Of a stretch of 64,000 bases of DNA, positions 25,836 to 34,856 are shown in pieces. The stretch's first letter is position 1; each line of letters opens with the position of its first letter. Below the pieces are notes generated by a model that was not told the DNA's origin, ran no database searches, and saw only the letters and a list, made by a program, of their open reading frames with translations. Source of the DNA: Rhizobium sp. ICMP 5592 (GTDB taxonomy: Bacteria; Pseudomonadota; Alphaproteobacteria; Rhizobiales; Rhizobiaceae); the NCBI RefSeq assembly GCF_009498525.1, contig NZ_QSNT01000001.1:1045032-1109031 (forward strand), in the 5' to 3' direction. The position numbers and the translations under genes were made by a program.

Positions 25836-25849
25836 TGGTAACGATAACA
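25836..25849. promoter_or_regulatory. LacI/GntR-type operator, autoregulatory copy
   Basis: TGGTAACGATAACA matches the palindromic operator at 12 of 14 positions and lies 10 bp before the regulator start codon. A bound repressor there would block initiation of its own gene. The weaker match is typical of autoregulation. Confidence 0.65.
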
Positions 25850-25859
25850 TGGGCTGTCG

Positions 25860-26873
25860 ATGAGCAATATCCGCAAGCCGCCGACCATGGCTGACATTGC
25901 CCGTGTCATGGGAGTTTCGCCCATGACCGTGTCGCGCGCATTCAAGGCGGACAGTCTGGTCAGCACGGAGACCAGGGAGGCCATTCTCAAGGCCGCCGAG
26001 GATCTGGGCTATGTCTTCGACAGCACGGCGTCCAATTTCCGCTCGCAAAAGTCGGATTTCGTCGCCGTCACCATTCCATCCATCAACAATGCCAATTTCG
26101 CCGATACCGTCGGTGGCCTTGCCGATACGCTCGCCGCGCGCAACATGCAGATCCTACTGGGTTACACCAATTACGACATGCAGGAGGAGGAGCGGCTCAT
26201 CGAGCAGCTTTTGCGCCGCAAGCCGCAGGCAATCGTCGTGACCGGCGGCAAGCATACGCCGCGCGCGCGCCGCCTGCTGGAGACGGTCAATATCCCGGTG
26301 ATCGAGACCTGGGACATTCCGACCGAGCCGATCGGGCATTATGTAGGCTTTTCCAATGCCGGCGCCGTTCGCCAGATGGTGGATCACTTCGTCGGCGCCG
26401 GCCATCGCCGCATTGCCTTCATCGGCGGCGATGTCGGACGCGATACGCGCGGCAGCGAGCGCCGGGCCGGCTTCATTGCCGCAATGGAGGCGCACGGGCT
26501 CGATGCATCCCGCCTGATCGCCGCCGGAGTGCCGCCCATTTCGATGCGCGAAGGCGCCAATGCTATGGCAAGGCTGATCGAAATCCATCCGGATACGCAG
26601 GCAGTGGTCTGTGTATCGGATCTCGCAGCCTATGGCGCGCTGACAGAATGTCGCCGGCTGAACGTTCCCGTGCCGGAGCGTTTTGCGATTGGCGGCTTCG
26701 GCAATTATGAAATCGGCGAGGTCTGCGTGCCTACACTGACGACGATCAACGCTTTCGCGCGTGAGATCGGCGAAAAGACCGCCCGGCTGATCCTCGATAT
26801 CCTGGATGACGGACTGCCGGTTGAGGATGTCAGAATTACCCCCGAACTGATCGTACGCGACAGCAGCCGCTAG
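25860..26873 (+). CDS. gntR: LacI-family regulator, GntR (gluconate) type
   Basis: A 337-residue repressor. Helix-turn-helix at 9-28 (TMADIARVMGVSPMTVSRAF), hinge helix about 48-60, then a periplasmic-binding-like effector domain with LGYTNYDMQEEERLIEQLLRRKPQAIVVTGGKHTPRARRLLE, which resembles the E. coli gluconate repressor GntR. Its likely operator TGTTATCGATAACA occurs in front of the lactonase/GlcG, hydroxyacid dehydrogenase/gluconate dehydrogenase and ABC importer units and, degenerate, before itself. Effector probably gluconate, idonate or a phosphate derivative (inference). Confidence 0.85.
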   Translation: MSNIRKPPTMADIARVMGVSPMTVSRAFKADSLVSTETREAILKAAEDLGYVFDSTASNFRSQKSDFVAVTIPSINNANFADTVGGLADTLAARNMQILLGYTNYDMQEEERLIEQLLRRKPQAIVVTGGKHTPRARRLLETVNIPVIETWDIPTEPIGHYVGFSNAGAVRQMVDHFVGAGHRRIAFIGGDVGRDTRGSERRAGFIAAMEAHGLDASRLIAAGVPPISMREGANAMARLIEIHPDTQAVVCVSDLAAYGALTECRRLNVPVPERFAIGGFGNYEIGEVCVPTLTTINAFAREIGEKTARLILDILDDGLPVEDVRITPELIVRDSSR

Positions 26874-26899
26874 ATTTTACCCGTCGGCTAAATGCAAAA

Positions 26900-26917
26900 C
26901 GCGGCCCGAAGGCCGCG
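26900..26917. terminator. Terminator between regulator and importer
   Basis: A 7-bp GC-only stem CGCGGCC/GGCCGCG with CGAA loop. On the minus strand it is followed by TTTTGC, so it mainly ends the importer transcript; it can also serve the convergent regulator gene. Confidence 0.75.
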
Positions 26918-26940
26918 CCGTTGTTATATTCGAGACGGGA

Positions 26941-28035
26941 TCATTTGCCCCAGATTTTCTGGTATTGATCCTTGTATCCATTGCCGGGATCGAAGGTGTT
27001 CTTCGGGCCTCCGTCCGTTTCGACATTGTCCGCCGTCACCACATGCAAGGGCGACAGGTAGCCGGACCATTTCTCTCCCGAAAAAGCCCGGTTGAGCTCG
27101 TCAACCAGCTGCCAGCCTTGCAGGTTCAGGGGCTCGGCAACCGTCACCTTCTGATATTGGCCGGCGCGGATGCGTGCATAGGCGGATTCCGAACCGTCAC
27201 CGGCGGCCACGTTGATCGGCGCGTCCGTGCCGCCCTTGCCGGCGGATGCAAGCGACGGTCCCATGAAGTCGAAATAGAGGTCGTTGATAGCCAGCGAATG
27301 GGTCCAGCTATCGCCGTACTTCTGCAGCAGGGAAGTGGTGAGCTGCGGCATGCGCTGCGAGGTCTCGGCAATCGGCGTATCGACATATTCCAGCACCTTG
27401 CCGCCAAGACGCTCGATCTCGGCCTTCATCTTGTCGGCCTTGGCGATGGCGATCGCATAGGTCGAGTCGGTGAAGATGATGACCCCGGGCTTGCCCTTGG
27501 CGTCGACAAAGGCCCAGTCGGCGGCGGCCGTCGACACTTCCATCGCATCGGTGCTGACATTGGCGAACAGCCCGCTCTTTTCATCCGGTCCAATGACGGG
27601 TCCTGCATGCCAGGCAACCAGCGGGATTTTTGCGGCCTGTGCCTGCTCCAGCGCTGGCGCCTGTTCGATCGCGTCGAAACCGTCGATGATGATACCGTCC
27701 GGCTTCAAGGCCATGGCCTGACCGAAGGCCGCGGTTCGTCCCCCGATCGAGCCCGCGCCATCCAGAACCTTAACCTGCCAGCCAATTGCCTCGGCCGCTT
27801 CCTCGACCCCATTGCTGACGCCAAGGATGCCGCCGTTCTTCAGGTCGCCGGCTAGCACGACGATGGTCTTGCCGGGTTGCGCCTTCGGACCGGTAGTGGG
27901 GCCGTCCCATTTGGTGACCGGCGAGGCGTATTTATCGACGACGGCCTTCGCGTCAGTGAGTGGATCCGCATAGGCGTGGTTCGCGCATAGCATCAACAGG
28001 CCTGTGGTTGCCTGCAGGAAATATCTGCGTTTCAT
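26941..28035 (-). CDS. Sugar ABC transporter substrate-binding protein (Rbs/peripla_BP_4 type)
   Basis: A 364-residue periplasmic receptor. Signal peptide 1-23 (MKRRYFLQATTGLLMLCANH, cleaved after AYA). The mature fold is a type I binding protein: KTIVVLAGDLKNGGILGVSNGVEEAAEAIG, then KPDGIIIDGFDA. It is larger than RbsB because of the C-terminal extension. GGGAGGAG precedes the ATG. Last gene of an ATPase-permease-receptor operon under the 30696 operator, so the ligand is probably gluconate, idonate, a lactone or a related sugar acid. Confidence 0.84.
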   Translation of the reverse strand: MKRRYFLQATTGLLMLCANHAYADPLTDAKAVVDKYASPVTKWDGPTTGPKAQPGKTIVVLAGDLKNGGILGVSNGVEEAAEAIGWQVKVLDGAGSIGGRTAAFGQAMALKPDGIIIDGFDAIEQAPALEQAQAAKIPLVAWHAGPVIGPDEKSGLFANVSTDAMEVSTAAADWAFVDAKGKPGVIIFTDSTYAIAIAKADKMKAEIERLGGKVLEYVDTPIAETSQRMPQLTTSLLQKYGDSWTHSLAINDLYFDFMGPSLASAGKGGTDAPINVAAGDGSESAYARIRAGQYQKVTVAEPLNLQGWQLVDELNRAFSGEKWSGYLSPLHVVTADNVETDGGPKNTFDPGNGYKDQYQKIWGK

Positions 28036-28078
28036 TGTCTGTCTCCTCCCTTTGGTAATTAAAACAATATGATCTTCG

Positions 28079-29146
28079 CTATTCGGCTGCCTTAGTGGGC
28101 AGCTGCGGCTTTTGCGCCGGTGCCATTCGGCCGGCGAGGCTGCGTCGGCGCTGGGCATAGCCCGCGATACCGATGGCGACGAGCAAGGTCACGCCGTTGA
28201 ACAACGGTTCCACATAGAAGGAGCCGCCGATCTGCTGGATGCCGGCAATGCCGACAGCCAGAATGATGACGCCGATCATGGTTCCCCAGACATTGACGCG
28301 GCCGGGCTTGATGGTGGTGGAGCCGAGGAAGGCTCCGACGAGTGCCGGCAGAAGATATTCCAGCCCGACGCTGGCCTGACCGATCCTGAGCTTCGAAGCC
28401 AGCAAGACGCCGGCCACGGCGGCAAGCGTGCCCGAGGTGACGAAGGCGCCGATGACGAAGCGGCGGACCGGGATGCCGTTCAAAGCAGCAGCCTTCGGAT
28501 TGGCGCCGATGGCATAGACGTAGCGGCCGATCGGCGTGTATTCGAGTATGATCCACATCACGAAAGCCAGGACCAAGACGTAGAGCCCAGTGATCGGCAG
28601 CCCGAAGATCATGGTTCCGTTGAGCGCATAGAAGCCCTGCGGCAGCATGCCGACCACCTGCCGTCCGCCCGTGTGCCAAAGGGCGATGGCGTAAAGCACA
28701 GTGCCGGTGCCGAGTGTCGCGATGAAGCTGTCGATCTTGGCGATCTCGACCAGCAGCCCGTTGAGAAAGCCGGTCAACGCTCCGAGCGCGAGTACGATCA
28801 GGACGGCGACCGGCCACGGCAGGCCGAACATGGTCTGCAGGCTAATCGCCAGCACATGCCAGAGCACGATGCCGTAGCCGATCGTCAGGTCGATACGCCC
28901 AGCCGCCATCGGGATCATCGCGGCGAGCGACAGGATGGCGATGATGGTCTTGTCCGAGATGATCGAACGCAGATTGAGCAGTGTCGGAAAGGTCTGCGGC
29001 AGCAGGATGGAAAATAAGAGGATCAGGAAGGCGGTCAGGATGACGAGGCCGTAGACCGGCAGCAGCCGCTGGATTTTCTGGCCGAAACTCATTCCCGCTA
29101 GTTCGGCCCGGGTGGGTTCGAGCGCGTTGGATTCGATCGATTGCAT
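28079..29146 (-). CDS. Sugar ABC transporter permease (RbsC type)
   Basis: A 355-residue membrane protein with about ten predicted helices, the BPD_transp_2 fold. Characteristic blocks: LAAMIPMAAGRIDLTIGYG near 73-91, the FIATLGTGTVLYAIAL segment, YAIGANPKAAALNGIPVRR (the cytoplasmic coupling loop) and GAFLGSTTIKPGRVNVWGT. The N- and C-termini are cytoplasmic and polar. It starts 17 bp after the ATPase gene and precedes the receptor gene by 43 bp. Confidence 0.87.
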   Translation of the reverse strand: MQSIESNALEPTRAELAGMSFGQKIQRLLPVYGLVILTAFLILLFSILLPQTFPTLLNLRSIISDKTIIAILSLAAMIPMAAGRIDLTIGYGIVLWHVLAISLQTMFGLPWPVAVLIVLALGALTGFLNGLLVEIAKIDSFIATLGTGTVLYAIALWHTGGRQVVGMLPQGFYALNGTMIFGLPITGLYVLVLAFVMWIILEYTPIGRYVYAIGANPKAAALNGIPVRRFVIGAFVTSGTLAAVAGVLLASKLRIGQASVGLEYLLPALVGAFLGSTTIKPGRVNVWGTMIGVIILAVGIAGIQQIGGSFYVEPLFNGVTLLVAIGIAGYAQRRRSLAGRMAPAQKPQLPTKAAE

Positions 29147-29163
29147 GGGGGTTCCTCTCCGAT

Positions 29164-30660
29164 TTAGGCGGCTTCGGATGCAGATGCGGCGGCAATGACC
29201 GCCGGTGTTGTCAGCTCCGCGCCGCTCAGTTCCCGCACGATTTGGCCGCGTGAAAACACCAGGGCGCGATGGCAGATATGGGCGATTTCCTCGAAATCGG
29301 TGGAGACTACGAGCACGGCGAGCCCATCCTCCACGGCCTCGGCGATCAGCTTGTAGATGTCCGCCTTGGCGCCGACATCGACGCCGGCGGTCGGGTCCTC
29401 GGCGATCAGCAACTTGCGGCCCGTGGCAAGCCAGCGGCCCACTACGACTTTTTGCTGATTGCCGCCGGACAAGGCTTCGATCGCAAGCGCCTGATCATTG
29501 GGCCTGAGGCCGACCCGACTGCCGAGCGAATAGGCCATTTCGGCTTCGCGTTGCGGCGGCAGGAAGGACAGCATGTTCCGCCCGGACGCACCGGGATTGA
29601 GGAAGGTGTTTTCCCTGAGGCTGAGCGACATGGCGACCGACTCCTCCGTCCGGTCCCTTGCGATCAGGCCAATGCCTGCGGCCATGGCGGCGACGGGGCT
29701 GGAAAGATCGGGCTCCGCACCGTTCAGCCGGACGGTTCCGCTCGATGGCTCGCAACCGAACAGCGCGCGTCCGATCAACTCCTGGCCGGCTCCTCGGAGC
29801 CCAACGAGGCCGAGTAGCTCTCCTTGCCGGATGTCGAAGGACACCGGACCTGCGCCACGGCAGGCGAGATCCTTGACGGCGACGATGGCGGGGCCGGCGG
29901 TTCGTTCCGCCTTGACGAAGAGCTGGTCGGCCTTGCGCCCGACGATCATGCGGATCAGTTCGTCTGGCGTGGTGTCGGAGACCGGCTTTTGTCCGACAAG
30001 CTGCCCGTCGCGCAGTACGGCGACGCGGTCGGCGATCCTGAAGATCTCATCCAGCCGGTGCGACACATAGATCATCGCAACGCCACGCTCCTTGAGCGGG
30101 CGGATGGCGGCAAACAGCTTCTCAACCTCATCGGCGGGCAGACTTGCCGTTGGTTCGTCAAGAACGAGAACGTCTGCTTCGACGGCGAGCGCGCGGGCGA
30201 TCGCCACCAGGGATTTTTCGGTTCGCGTCAGTTCCTGGACCCGCGTCGACGGATCGAAATCGCATCCGACGAGCTTCAGGGCCCCCGCCGTGCGGCGTTC
30301 GGTCGCCCGCCAGTCGATCAACTTGCCGCGCAGCGAATAGCCCTGCGCCAGACCGACATTTTCGCCCACGGTCATCCACTCGATCAGCCCGAGATCCTGA
30401 TGGATGAAGGCGACCGGTTGGCGCTGATTGGGCTTCGGCGGGCGATGTTGATATGGCTTGCCGCGAAACAGGATCTGTCCGCCATCGGGCTTGTAGATGC
30501 CTGCGAGCGTCTTGATGAGGGTGGATTTGCCCGCGCCGTTCTCGCCGAGAAGCGCCAGGATTTCTCCAGGCTTCAGGTCGAGCGAGACGTTGGACAGGGC
30601 GCGCGTCCCACCAAATTCCTTGGTGATGTCGCAAAACTCGAGCAGCTTTCCGTCGTCCAT
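29164..30660 (-). CDS. Sugar ABC transporter ATP-binding protein (RbsA type, two NBDs)
   Basis: A 498-residue double ATPase. NBD1: Walker A GENGAGKST, Walker B VLVLDEPTASLP, SHRLDE. The signature region reads ELTRTEKSLVAIARAL in place of LSGGQ, an N-terminal divergence seen in many RbsA relatives. NBD2 has the known degenerate Walker A region (GLRGAGQELIGRALFG), signature LSGGNQQKVVVGRWL and Walker B LLIAEDPTAGVDVG. First gene of the importer operon, transcribed from the region with operator copy 3. Confidence 0.87.
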   Translation of the reverse strand: MDDGKLLEFCDITKEFGGTRALSNVSLDLKPGEILALLGENGAGKSTLIKTLAGIYKPDGGQILFRGKPYQHRPPKPNQRQPVAFIHQDLGLIEWMTVGENVGLAQGYSLRGKLIDWRATERRTAGALKLVGCDFDPSTRVQELTRTEKSLVAIARALAVEADVLVLDEPTASLPADEVEKLFAAIRPLKERGVAMIYVSHRLDEIFRIADRVAVLRDGQLVGQKPVSDTTPDELIRMIVGRKADQLFVKAERTAGPAIVAVKDLACRGAGPVSFDIRQGELLGLVGLRGAGQELIGRALFGCEPSSGTVRLNGAEPDLSSPVAAMAAGIGLIARDRTEESVAMSLSLRENTFLNPGASGRNMLSFLPPQREAEMAYSLGSRVGLRPNDQALAIEALSGGNQQKVVVGRWLATGRKLLIAEDPTAGVDVGAKADIYKLIAEAVEDGLAVLVVSTDFEEIAHICHRALVFSRGQIVRELSGAELTTPAVIAAASASEAA

Positions 30661-30695
30661 CCCGCTCCTCCCAAAGCTTCGATGAGAGGAGGCTA

Positions 30696-30709
30696 TGTTA
30701 TCGATAACA
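30696..30709. promoter_or_regulatory. LacI/GntR-type operator, copy 3
   Basis: TGTTATCGATAACA with flanking A and T (16-bp palindrome 30695-30710), 36 bp before the importer ATPase start codon. Confidence 0.82.
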
Positions 30710-30710
30710 T

Positions 30711-31189
30711 TCCGTCAAGAGGCTCTCGATTGACAATGCGGTTTCATCGACGGGATGGCATCGACCTCGCCGCCGTGCCGATCGTCCGCCGTTCTTTTTT
30801 GCGTATATGGGCTATAGAATTCGTATATCGGATAAATATGACCCGCCGGGAGATATACTTTCAACTTAAAGCAATGGCGTGGCTTAAATAGATAATTCTT
30901 ACATATTATGAATTAAAATATGGGAATACCATTGAATTTCGGCGAGCCTGGTAAGACGTGACCGGAGAATAATCGGGGCTATCGGCTAAATTGCCTGAGT
31001 GATTTTTGGGAACTTTCGCCCCATTGTGGTCAATACTTTCGTGGATTGGATGATGTTTAAATCGATCGTGCATTCACACTGTCTATGGTTTAGTACTATT
31101 TATTGGGGAACCGCGATCTGCGGTCTGCCTTTTTGTCGTTTGGTGGCCCTTCGGGTCCGCTCACAGGAATCGGCCGTTCAGGAGCTTTG
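30711..31189. other. AT-rich gene-free stretch
   Basis: About 480 bp without a credible gene and clearly richer in A/T than its neighbours, especially 30790-31110 (runs such as TTAAATAGATAATTCTTACATATTATG). It separates the importer operon from the AraC gene. It may be a promoter region or a remnant of foreign DNA; I see no repeat, RNA gene or recombination site. Confidence 0.5.
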
Positions 31190-32176
31190 ATGAGGTACGC
31201 TACTCAATCCGTTTTCAAGATTGTGAAAGCCGATGCCGATGAAATGTCGGAGCACTATGCCAGGACCTTGTCGCCCGCAAAGGTGGAGCCCCTTCGGCAG
31301 CATTCGCTGATCTCGGTGGAGGATCGTCATTTTTCTGTCGGACGCTTCAGCGTCTGGAACGGACGATGCCAATCCGGAATGCAGGTGACGCTTTCGCAGG
31401 CGCCGGATGCCTATGCCCTCTACTTGCCATCCTCCGGGGTAATGGAGATAGACGCGGGCAGCAAACGGCTCATTTCGAAGCCGACCACCGCTCTTCTCGG
31501 TGACATGTCACGCTTTGAGAGGCTGACGCTCCACGAGGGACGCGGCCATATGGGCGTGGCCTTCGAAAAGTCCGCAATGATCCAGCAATTGAGCGAATTG
31601 CTGGATGCCCCCGTCATCGGCGGCATCGATTTTGCCGACACGATCGACCTGGCAACGGCAAAAGGAGCGCGGGTAGCGGCGCTCAGCCATCTGGTCTGGA
31701 GCTGTCTGAACGTCGAGGAGGCGGACCGACCCTCGTCAGCATTCGTCGAGCGCCTTTTGCAGGCGATGATGATCGCGCTGCTGGAAACAGTCCCCAACAA
31801 TTACTCGGCGCGGCTGACGAAGCCAATCTCCCCGGCAATCCCGAAGCGCCTAAAGAGGGCGATCGAATATATGCACAGCAATATTTCGTCGCCGATGGGT
31901 GTCGCCGATATCGCCCGGGAAGCCGGTACAAGCGTGCGCGCATTGCAGGCTGCCTTCCAGCAGTTCAAGGATACCACGCCGCTGAATTACCTTCGGACGA
32001 TCCGCCTGGAAGGTGCTCGTAAAACCCTGACGGATCCGGCTATCTCCCTGTCGGTTGCCGAAGTTGCTCGGAACTGGGGATTTTCTCATATGGGGCGGTT
32101 CGCTGCGCTCTATCACCAGTCTTTTGGTGAAATGCCGTCGAGCACGGCAAAGATGGGAAGAGGCGGTTGTCAGTAA
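31190..32176 (+). CDS. AraC-family regulator with AraC-binding-like N-domain
   Basis: A 328-residue regulator. The N-terminal half (about 35-190, FSVGRFSVWNGRCQSGMQVTLSQAPDAYALYLPSSG) fits the AraC_binding_2 type of sensor. The C-terminal half has two helix-turn-helices: MGVADIAREAGTSVRALQAAF near 248 and LSVAEVARNWGFSHMGRFAALYHQSFGEMPS near 290. ATG 31190 is chosen because AGGAG lies 5 bp upstream. It has no adjacent target gene, so its regulon is unknown. The gene follows an AT-rich stretch, a possible sign of transfer. Confidence 0.84.
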   Translation: MRYATQSVFKIVKADADEMSEHYARTLSPAKVEPLRQHSLISVEDRHFSVGRFSVWNGRCQSGMQVTLSQAPDAYALYLPSSGVMEIDAGSKRLISKPTTALLGDMSRFERLTLHEGRGHMGVAFEKSAMIQQLSELLDAPVIGGIDFADTIDLATAKGARVAALSHLVWSCLNVEEADRPSSAFVERLLQAMMIALLETVPNNYSARLTKPISPAIPKRLKRAIEYMHSNISSPMGVADIAREAGTSVRALQAAFQQFKDTTPLNYLRTIRLEGARKTLTDPAISLSVAEVARNWGFSHMGRFAALYHQSFGEMPSSTAKMGRGGCQ

Positions 32177-32736
32177 CGGACTGCGAGCAGCGCTCCTCAA
32201 GCGATGCGATCTGGATCCGAACTTCGGGTCGAACTCCGAGGACAGTATTCAACAAACGCAGATTTTATACCGAACACGCAGGAAAGAGGGCCAAGCGCAA
32301 TTGCGGTTACATGATTGCATTGAAGTTTGCCGCGTGGTGCCCACTCTATGCTGTGGTTGGTGGCTACTGCTCCCAACGACAGCGTCACCCGCCCGTCGAC
32401 ACCCCAACTTCGATGGGCGGGATTCGTTTATGAGACTGTCGTCTCTTGTATTCAGTGCTTGTTGATGGTTCGCAAAGCCGAATTCTTCCACGTTTCATGA
32501 GTCCGGCGAGCACTCCGCCGTGCCCCTGCACCGCACGCTATGGGGAGAAGATCGAGCGGTCGCCGCGCAATTCGCTTTATCCATATCGCGTTATTTACAT
32601 CCTGAACGCGAGTACAAAATCGTGATCCTGGAACGGCGGAGCGCCGTCTTAAATAATTCTTAGCCATATCGCATCTGATTACCCAGCTATTCCAGCGAGT
32701 TATTGTTCTGGCTGCAATTTCATAAAGGTATTTCCG
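32177..32736. other. Gene-free stretch between AraC and chemoreceptor
   Basis: About 560 bp in which open frames on both strands are short and not protein-like. It holds one good hairpin (32388-32421) and the chemoreceptor promoter region. The base composition is mixed. It may be decayed coding DNA, but I cannot identify a parent gene. Confidence 0.5.
32388..32421. terminator. Stem-loop in gene-free stretch
   Basis: A 12-bp stem (32388-32399 with 32410-32421, one G-T pair) and 10-base loop, followed by ATTCGTTT. It lies 211 bp beyond the AraC stop, so a terminator role for that gene is possible but not certain. Confidence 0.45.
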
Positions 32737-34626
32737 ATGCGACTTACGATTAAAGCTACTCTTCTTAGTCTGTTTGGAGTTCTTGCCACAATTTCTGTTG
32801 TGCAGGGTTTGGTTTCTGTGAGCAGATTGTCCCTGATCAGCGACGCAACCCGTTCGATCGCCGATAATACGGTCCCATCCGTGCTGGTGCTCGGCCAGCT
32901 GAATGCGGATTACGGAGATTTGCGTGTCGAACATGAGGGCTATCTGCTCACACGCGGCGATGCCCAACAGCCCATTCTTGCGGAGATGACGGAGACGCGG
33001 GCGCAAATTGCCAAGGACTTGCAGGTTTATTCGCCCATGATTGCGAGCGACAAAGAGCGCAGCATCTATCAGAAGTTCCTGGATGCGGATACCGAGTATC
33101 AGCGGATTTGGGAGCGTGCCAAGGCCCTGAAGGACGGCGGGAACGATAGCGAGGCCACTGTCCTCCTGCTGGGCGATGGCAAGAGGGCGTATGATAAGGC
33201 CGGCAACATAATCCAGGAGGACGTGGATCAGAATGTCGCCGACAACAAGGTTAGCCTGGATGCGACGAATGCTGCTGTCGCATCGAGCTTGAGCGCTGCC
33301 TATCTCGCCCTTTGCATTGCCATTGTCGGCGCGGTCGGTGCCATGATCCTGACATTGCGGCGCGTCATTTCTCCCCTCGGCCGGATCACCGGCTACATGA
33401 ACCGGCTTAGCAACGGCAATACGGCGGACGCCGTACCGGATCGTGACCGACTGGACGAGATCGGCGAGATGGCCGGTGCCATCGAGGTATTCCGTCAGGC
33501 CGCAATTGAAAACAGGCGGCTCGAAGAAGAGGCAGAGACAAACCGTCGTCTTGCGGAACAAGATCGGATTTCCGCTCAGGAAATGGCGGAAGCGGATGCC
33601 GCCGAACGGCTCAAAGTTGCAACCTCCGGTCTTGCCGCGGGGCTGAAGCGGTTGGCGGCTGGCGACCTTGCCTTTCAGCTTACCGATGCGTTTGCGGCCG
33701 ATTTCGAGGCGTTGAGGCATGACTTCAATGCGTCGGTTCGGCAGTTGAACGAAACACTCACGGCTATTTCGCAGACGACGGCAACGATCGACGGCAATTC
33801 GCTCGAGATCAGCCAGGGAGCGAGCGATCTGTCCAGACGCACGGAACAGCAGGCCGCCTCTCTCGAGGAAACGGCGGCAGCACTTGATCAGATCACCAAC
33901 AATGTCAGTAACTCCGCCCATCGGGCCGATGAGGCGCGCGCCGTCGCCAACGAAGCCAATGTCAGCGCGAAGCGGTCCGGAGAGGTAGTGGCGAACGCCG
34001 TCGACGCCATGAGCCGCATTGAGCAATCCTCAAACCAGATCTCCAACATCATCGGCGTCATCGACGAAATTGCCTTCCAGACCAATCTCCTGGCGCTCAA
34101 TGCCGGCGTCGAAGCAGCTCGAGCCGGCGAGGCGGGCAAGGGCTTTGCGGTTGTGGCCCAGGAAGTGCGTGAACTGGCGCAGCGTTCGGCCCAGGCGGCC
34201 AAGGAGATCAAGGCGCTGATCCGTTCGTCCTCGGTCGAGGTTGCCGGCGGCGTTCGTCTCGTCAGCGAGACCGGCGATGCACTCCGGATCATCGAGGCAC
34301 ATGTCGAGACGATTAACCGGCATATGGAAGCGATCGCCATTTCGGCCAAGGAACAATCGATCGGCCTTTCGGAGGTCAATATCGCCGTCAACCAGATGGA
34401 TCAGGTCACCCAGCAGAACGCGGCAATGGTCGAAGAGACGACCGCCGCCAGCGCCACCCTGGCTTCTGAGGCGGTCAATCTGCGTAGTCTCGTGGCCCAG
34501 TTCATGCTGGAGAATGGTACCGCACGCCAGAACCAGGTAGCAGCGCTGCGGGCGGCGGAAAGCCGGTTGGCAGCTCCGGATCGCCCGGTCAAGGCGAGTT
34601 ACGGAACTGCCCGGCGGTATGGCTGA
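32737..34626 (+). CDS. Methyl-accepting chemotaxis protein
   Basis: A 629-residue transmembrane chemoreceptor. TM1 about 6-28, a periplasmic four-helix-bundle ligand domain about 30-187, TM2 about 189-210, HAMP about 211-265, a second HAMP-like unit about 303-355, and a signalling domain about 355-600. The hairpin tip is [41 protein letters not shown] split across two helices; ALNAG instead of ALNAA is common in rhizobia. There is no C-terminal CheR-docking pentapeptide. Ligand unknown; adjacency to the ribitol cluster suggests but does not show attraction to a polyol. Confidence 0.93.
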   Translation: MRLTIKATLLSLFGVLATISVVQGLVSVSRLSLISDATRSIADNTVPSVLVLGQLNADYGDLRVEHEGYLLTRGDAQQPILAEMTETRAQIAKDLQVYSPMIASDKERSIYQKFLDADTEYQRIWERAKALKDGGNDSEATVLLLGDGKRAYDKAGNIIQEDVDQNVADNKVSLDATNAAVASSLSAAYLALCIAIVGAVGAMILTLRRVISPLGRITGYMNRLSNGNTADAVPDRDRLDEIGEMAGAIEVFRQAAIENRRLEEEAETNRRLAEQDRISAQEMAEADAAERLKVATSGLAAGLKRLAAGDLAFQLTDAFAADFEALRHDFNASVRQLNETLTAISQTTATIDGNSLEISQGASDLSRRTEQQAASLEETAAALDQITNNVSNSAHRADEARAVANEANVSAKRSGEVVANAVDAMSRIEQSSNQISNIIGVIDEIAFQTNLLALNAGVEAARAGEAGKGFAVVAQEVRELAQRSAQAAKEIKALIRSSSVEVAGGVRLVSETGDALRIIEAHVETINRHMEAIAISAKEQSIGLSEVNIAVNQMDQVTQQNAAMVEETTAASATLASEAVNLRSLVAQFMLENGTARQNQVAALRAAESRLAAPDRPVKASYGTARRYG

Positions 34627-34654
34627 GGCGCCCCTCGGCGAAAAGCAATGATCC

Positions 34655-34697
34655 GGCCACTGCCTCCATATCACCCTTTGATATGGAGGCAGTGGCC
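34655..34697. terminator. Long perfect hairpin after the chemoreceptor
   Basis: A 19-bp perfect stem (34655-34673 with 34679-34697) and 5-base loop (CCCTT), 29 bp after the stop. It is far longer than most terminators and is followed by CCAAAAGTATCC rather than a T-run, so it may be a transcript-end stabiliser or a mobile palindrome as well as a terminator. Confidence 0.6.
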
Positions 34698-34856
34698 CCA
34701 AAAGTATCCTCAAATGTCAAAAAAGTATCAGTTCTTGGTGCAGGGCGTAGTAGCGGTTCATGACATCCACGCGTAACTTCTGATTATCAGATCGAGCAGC
34801 GTCTCTGGGAGGAGGTGCGACGAGACAATGATCGAACGCGAAGGGAGGTGTGCAGG

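Noticed and set aside
32452..34026. 524-residue minus-strand open frame opposite the chemoreceptor
   Set aside because: Overlaps the chemoreceptor and has no domain; the opposite strand has all chemoreceptor features.
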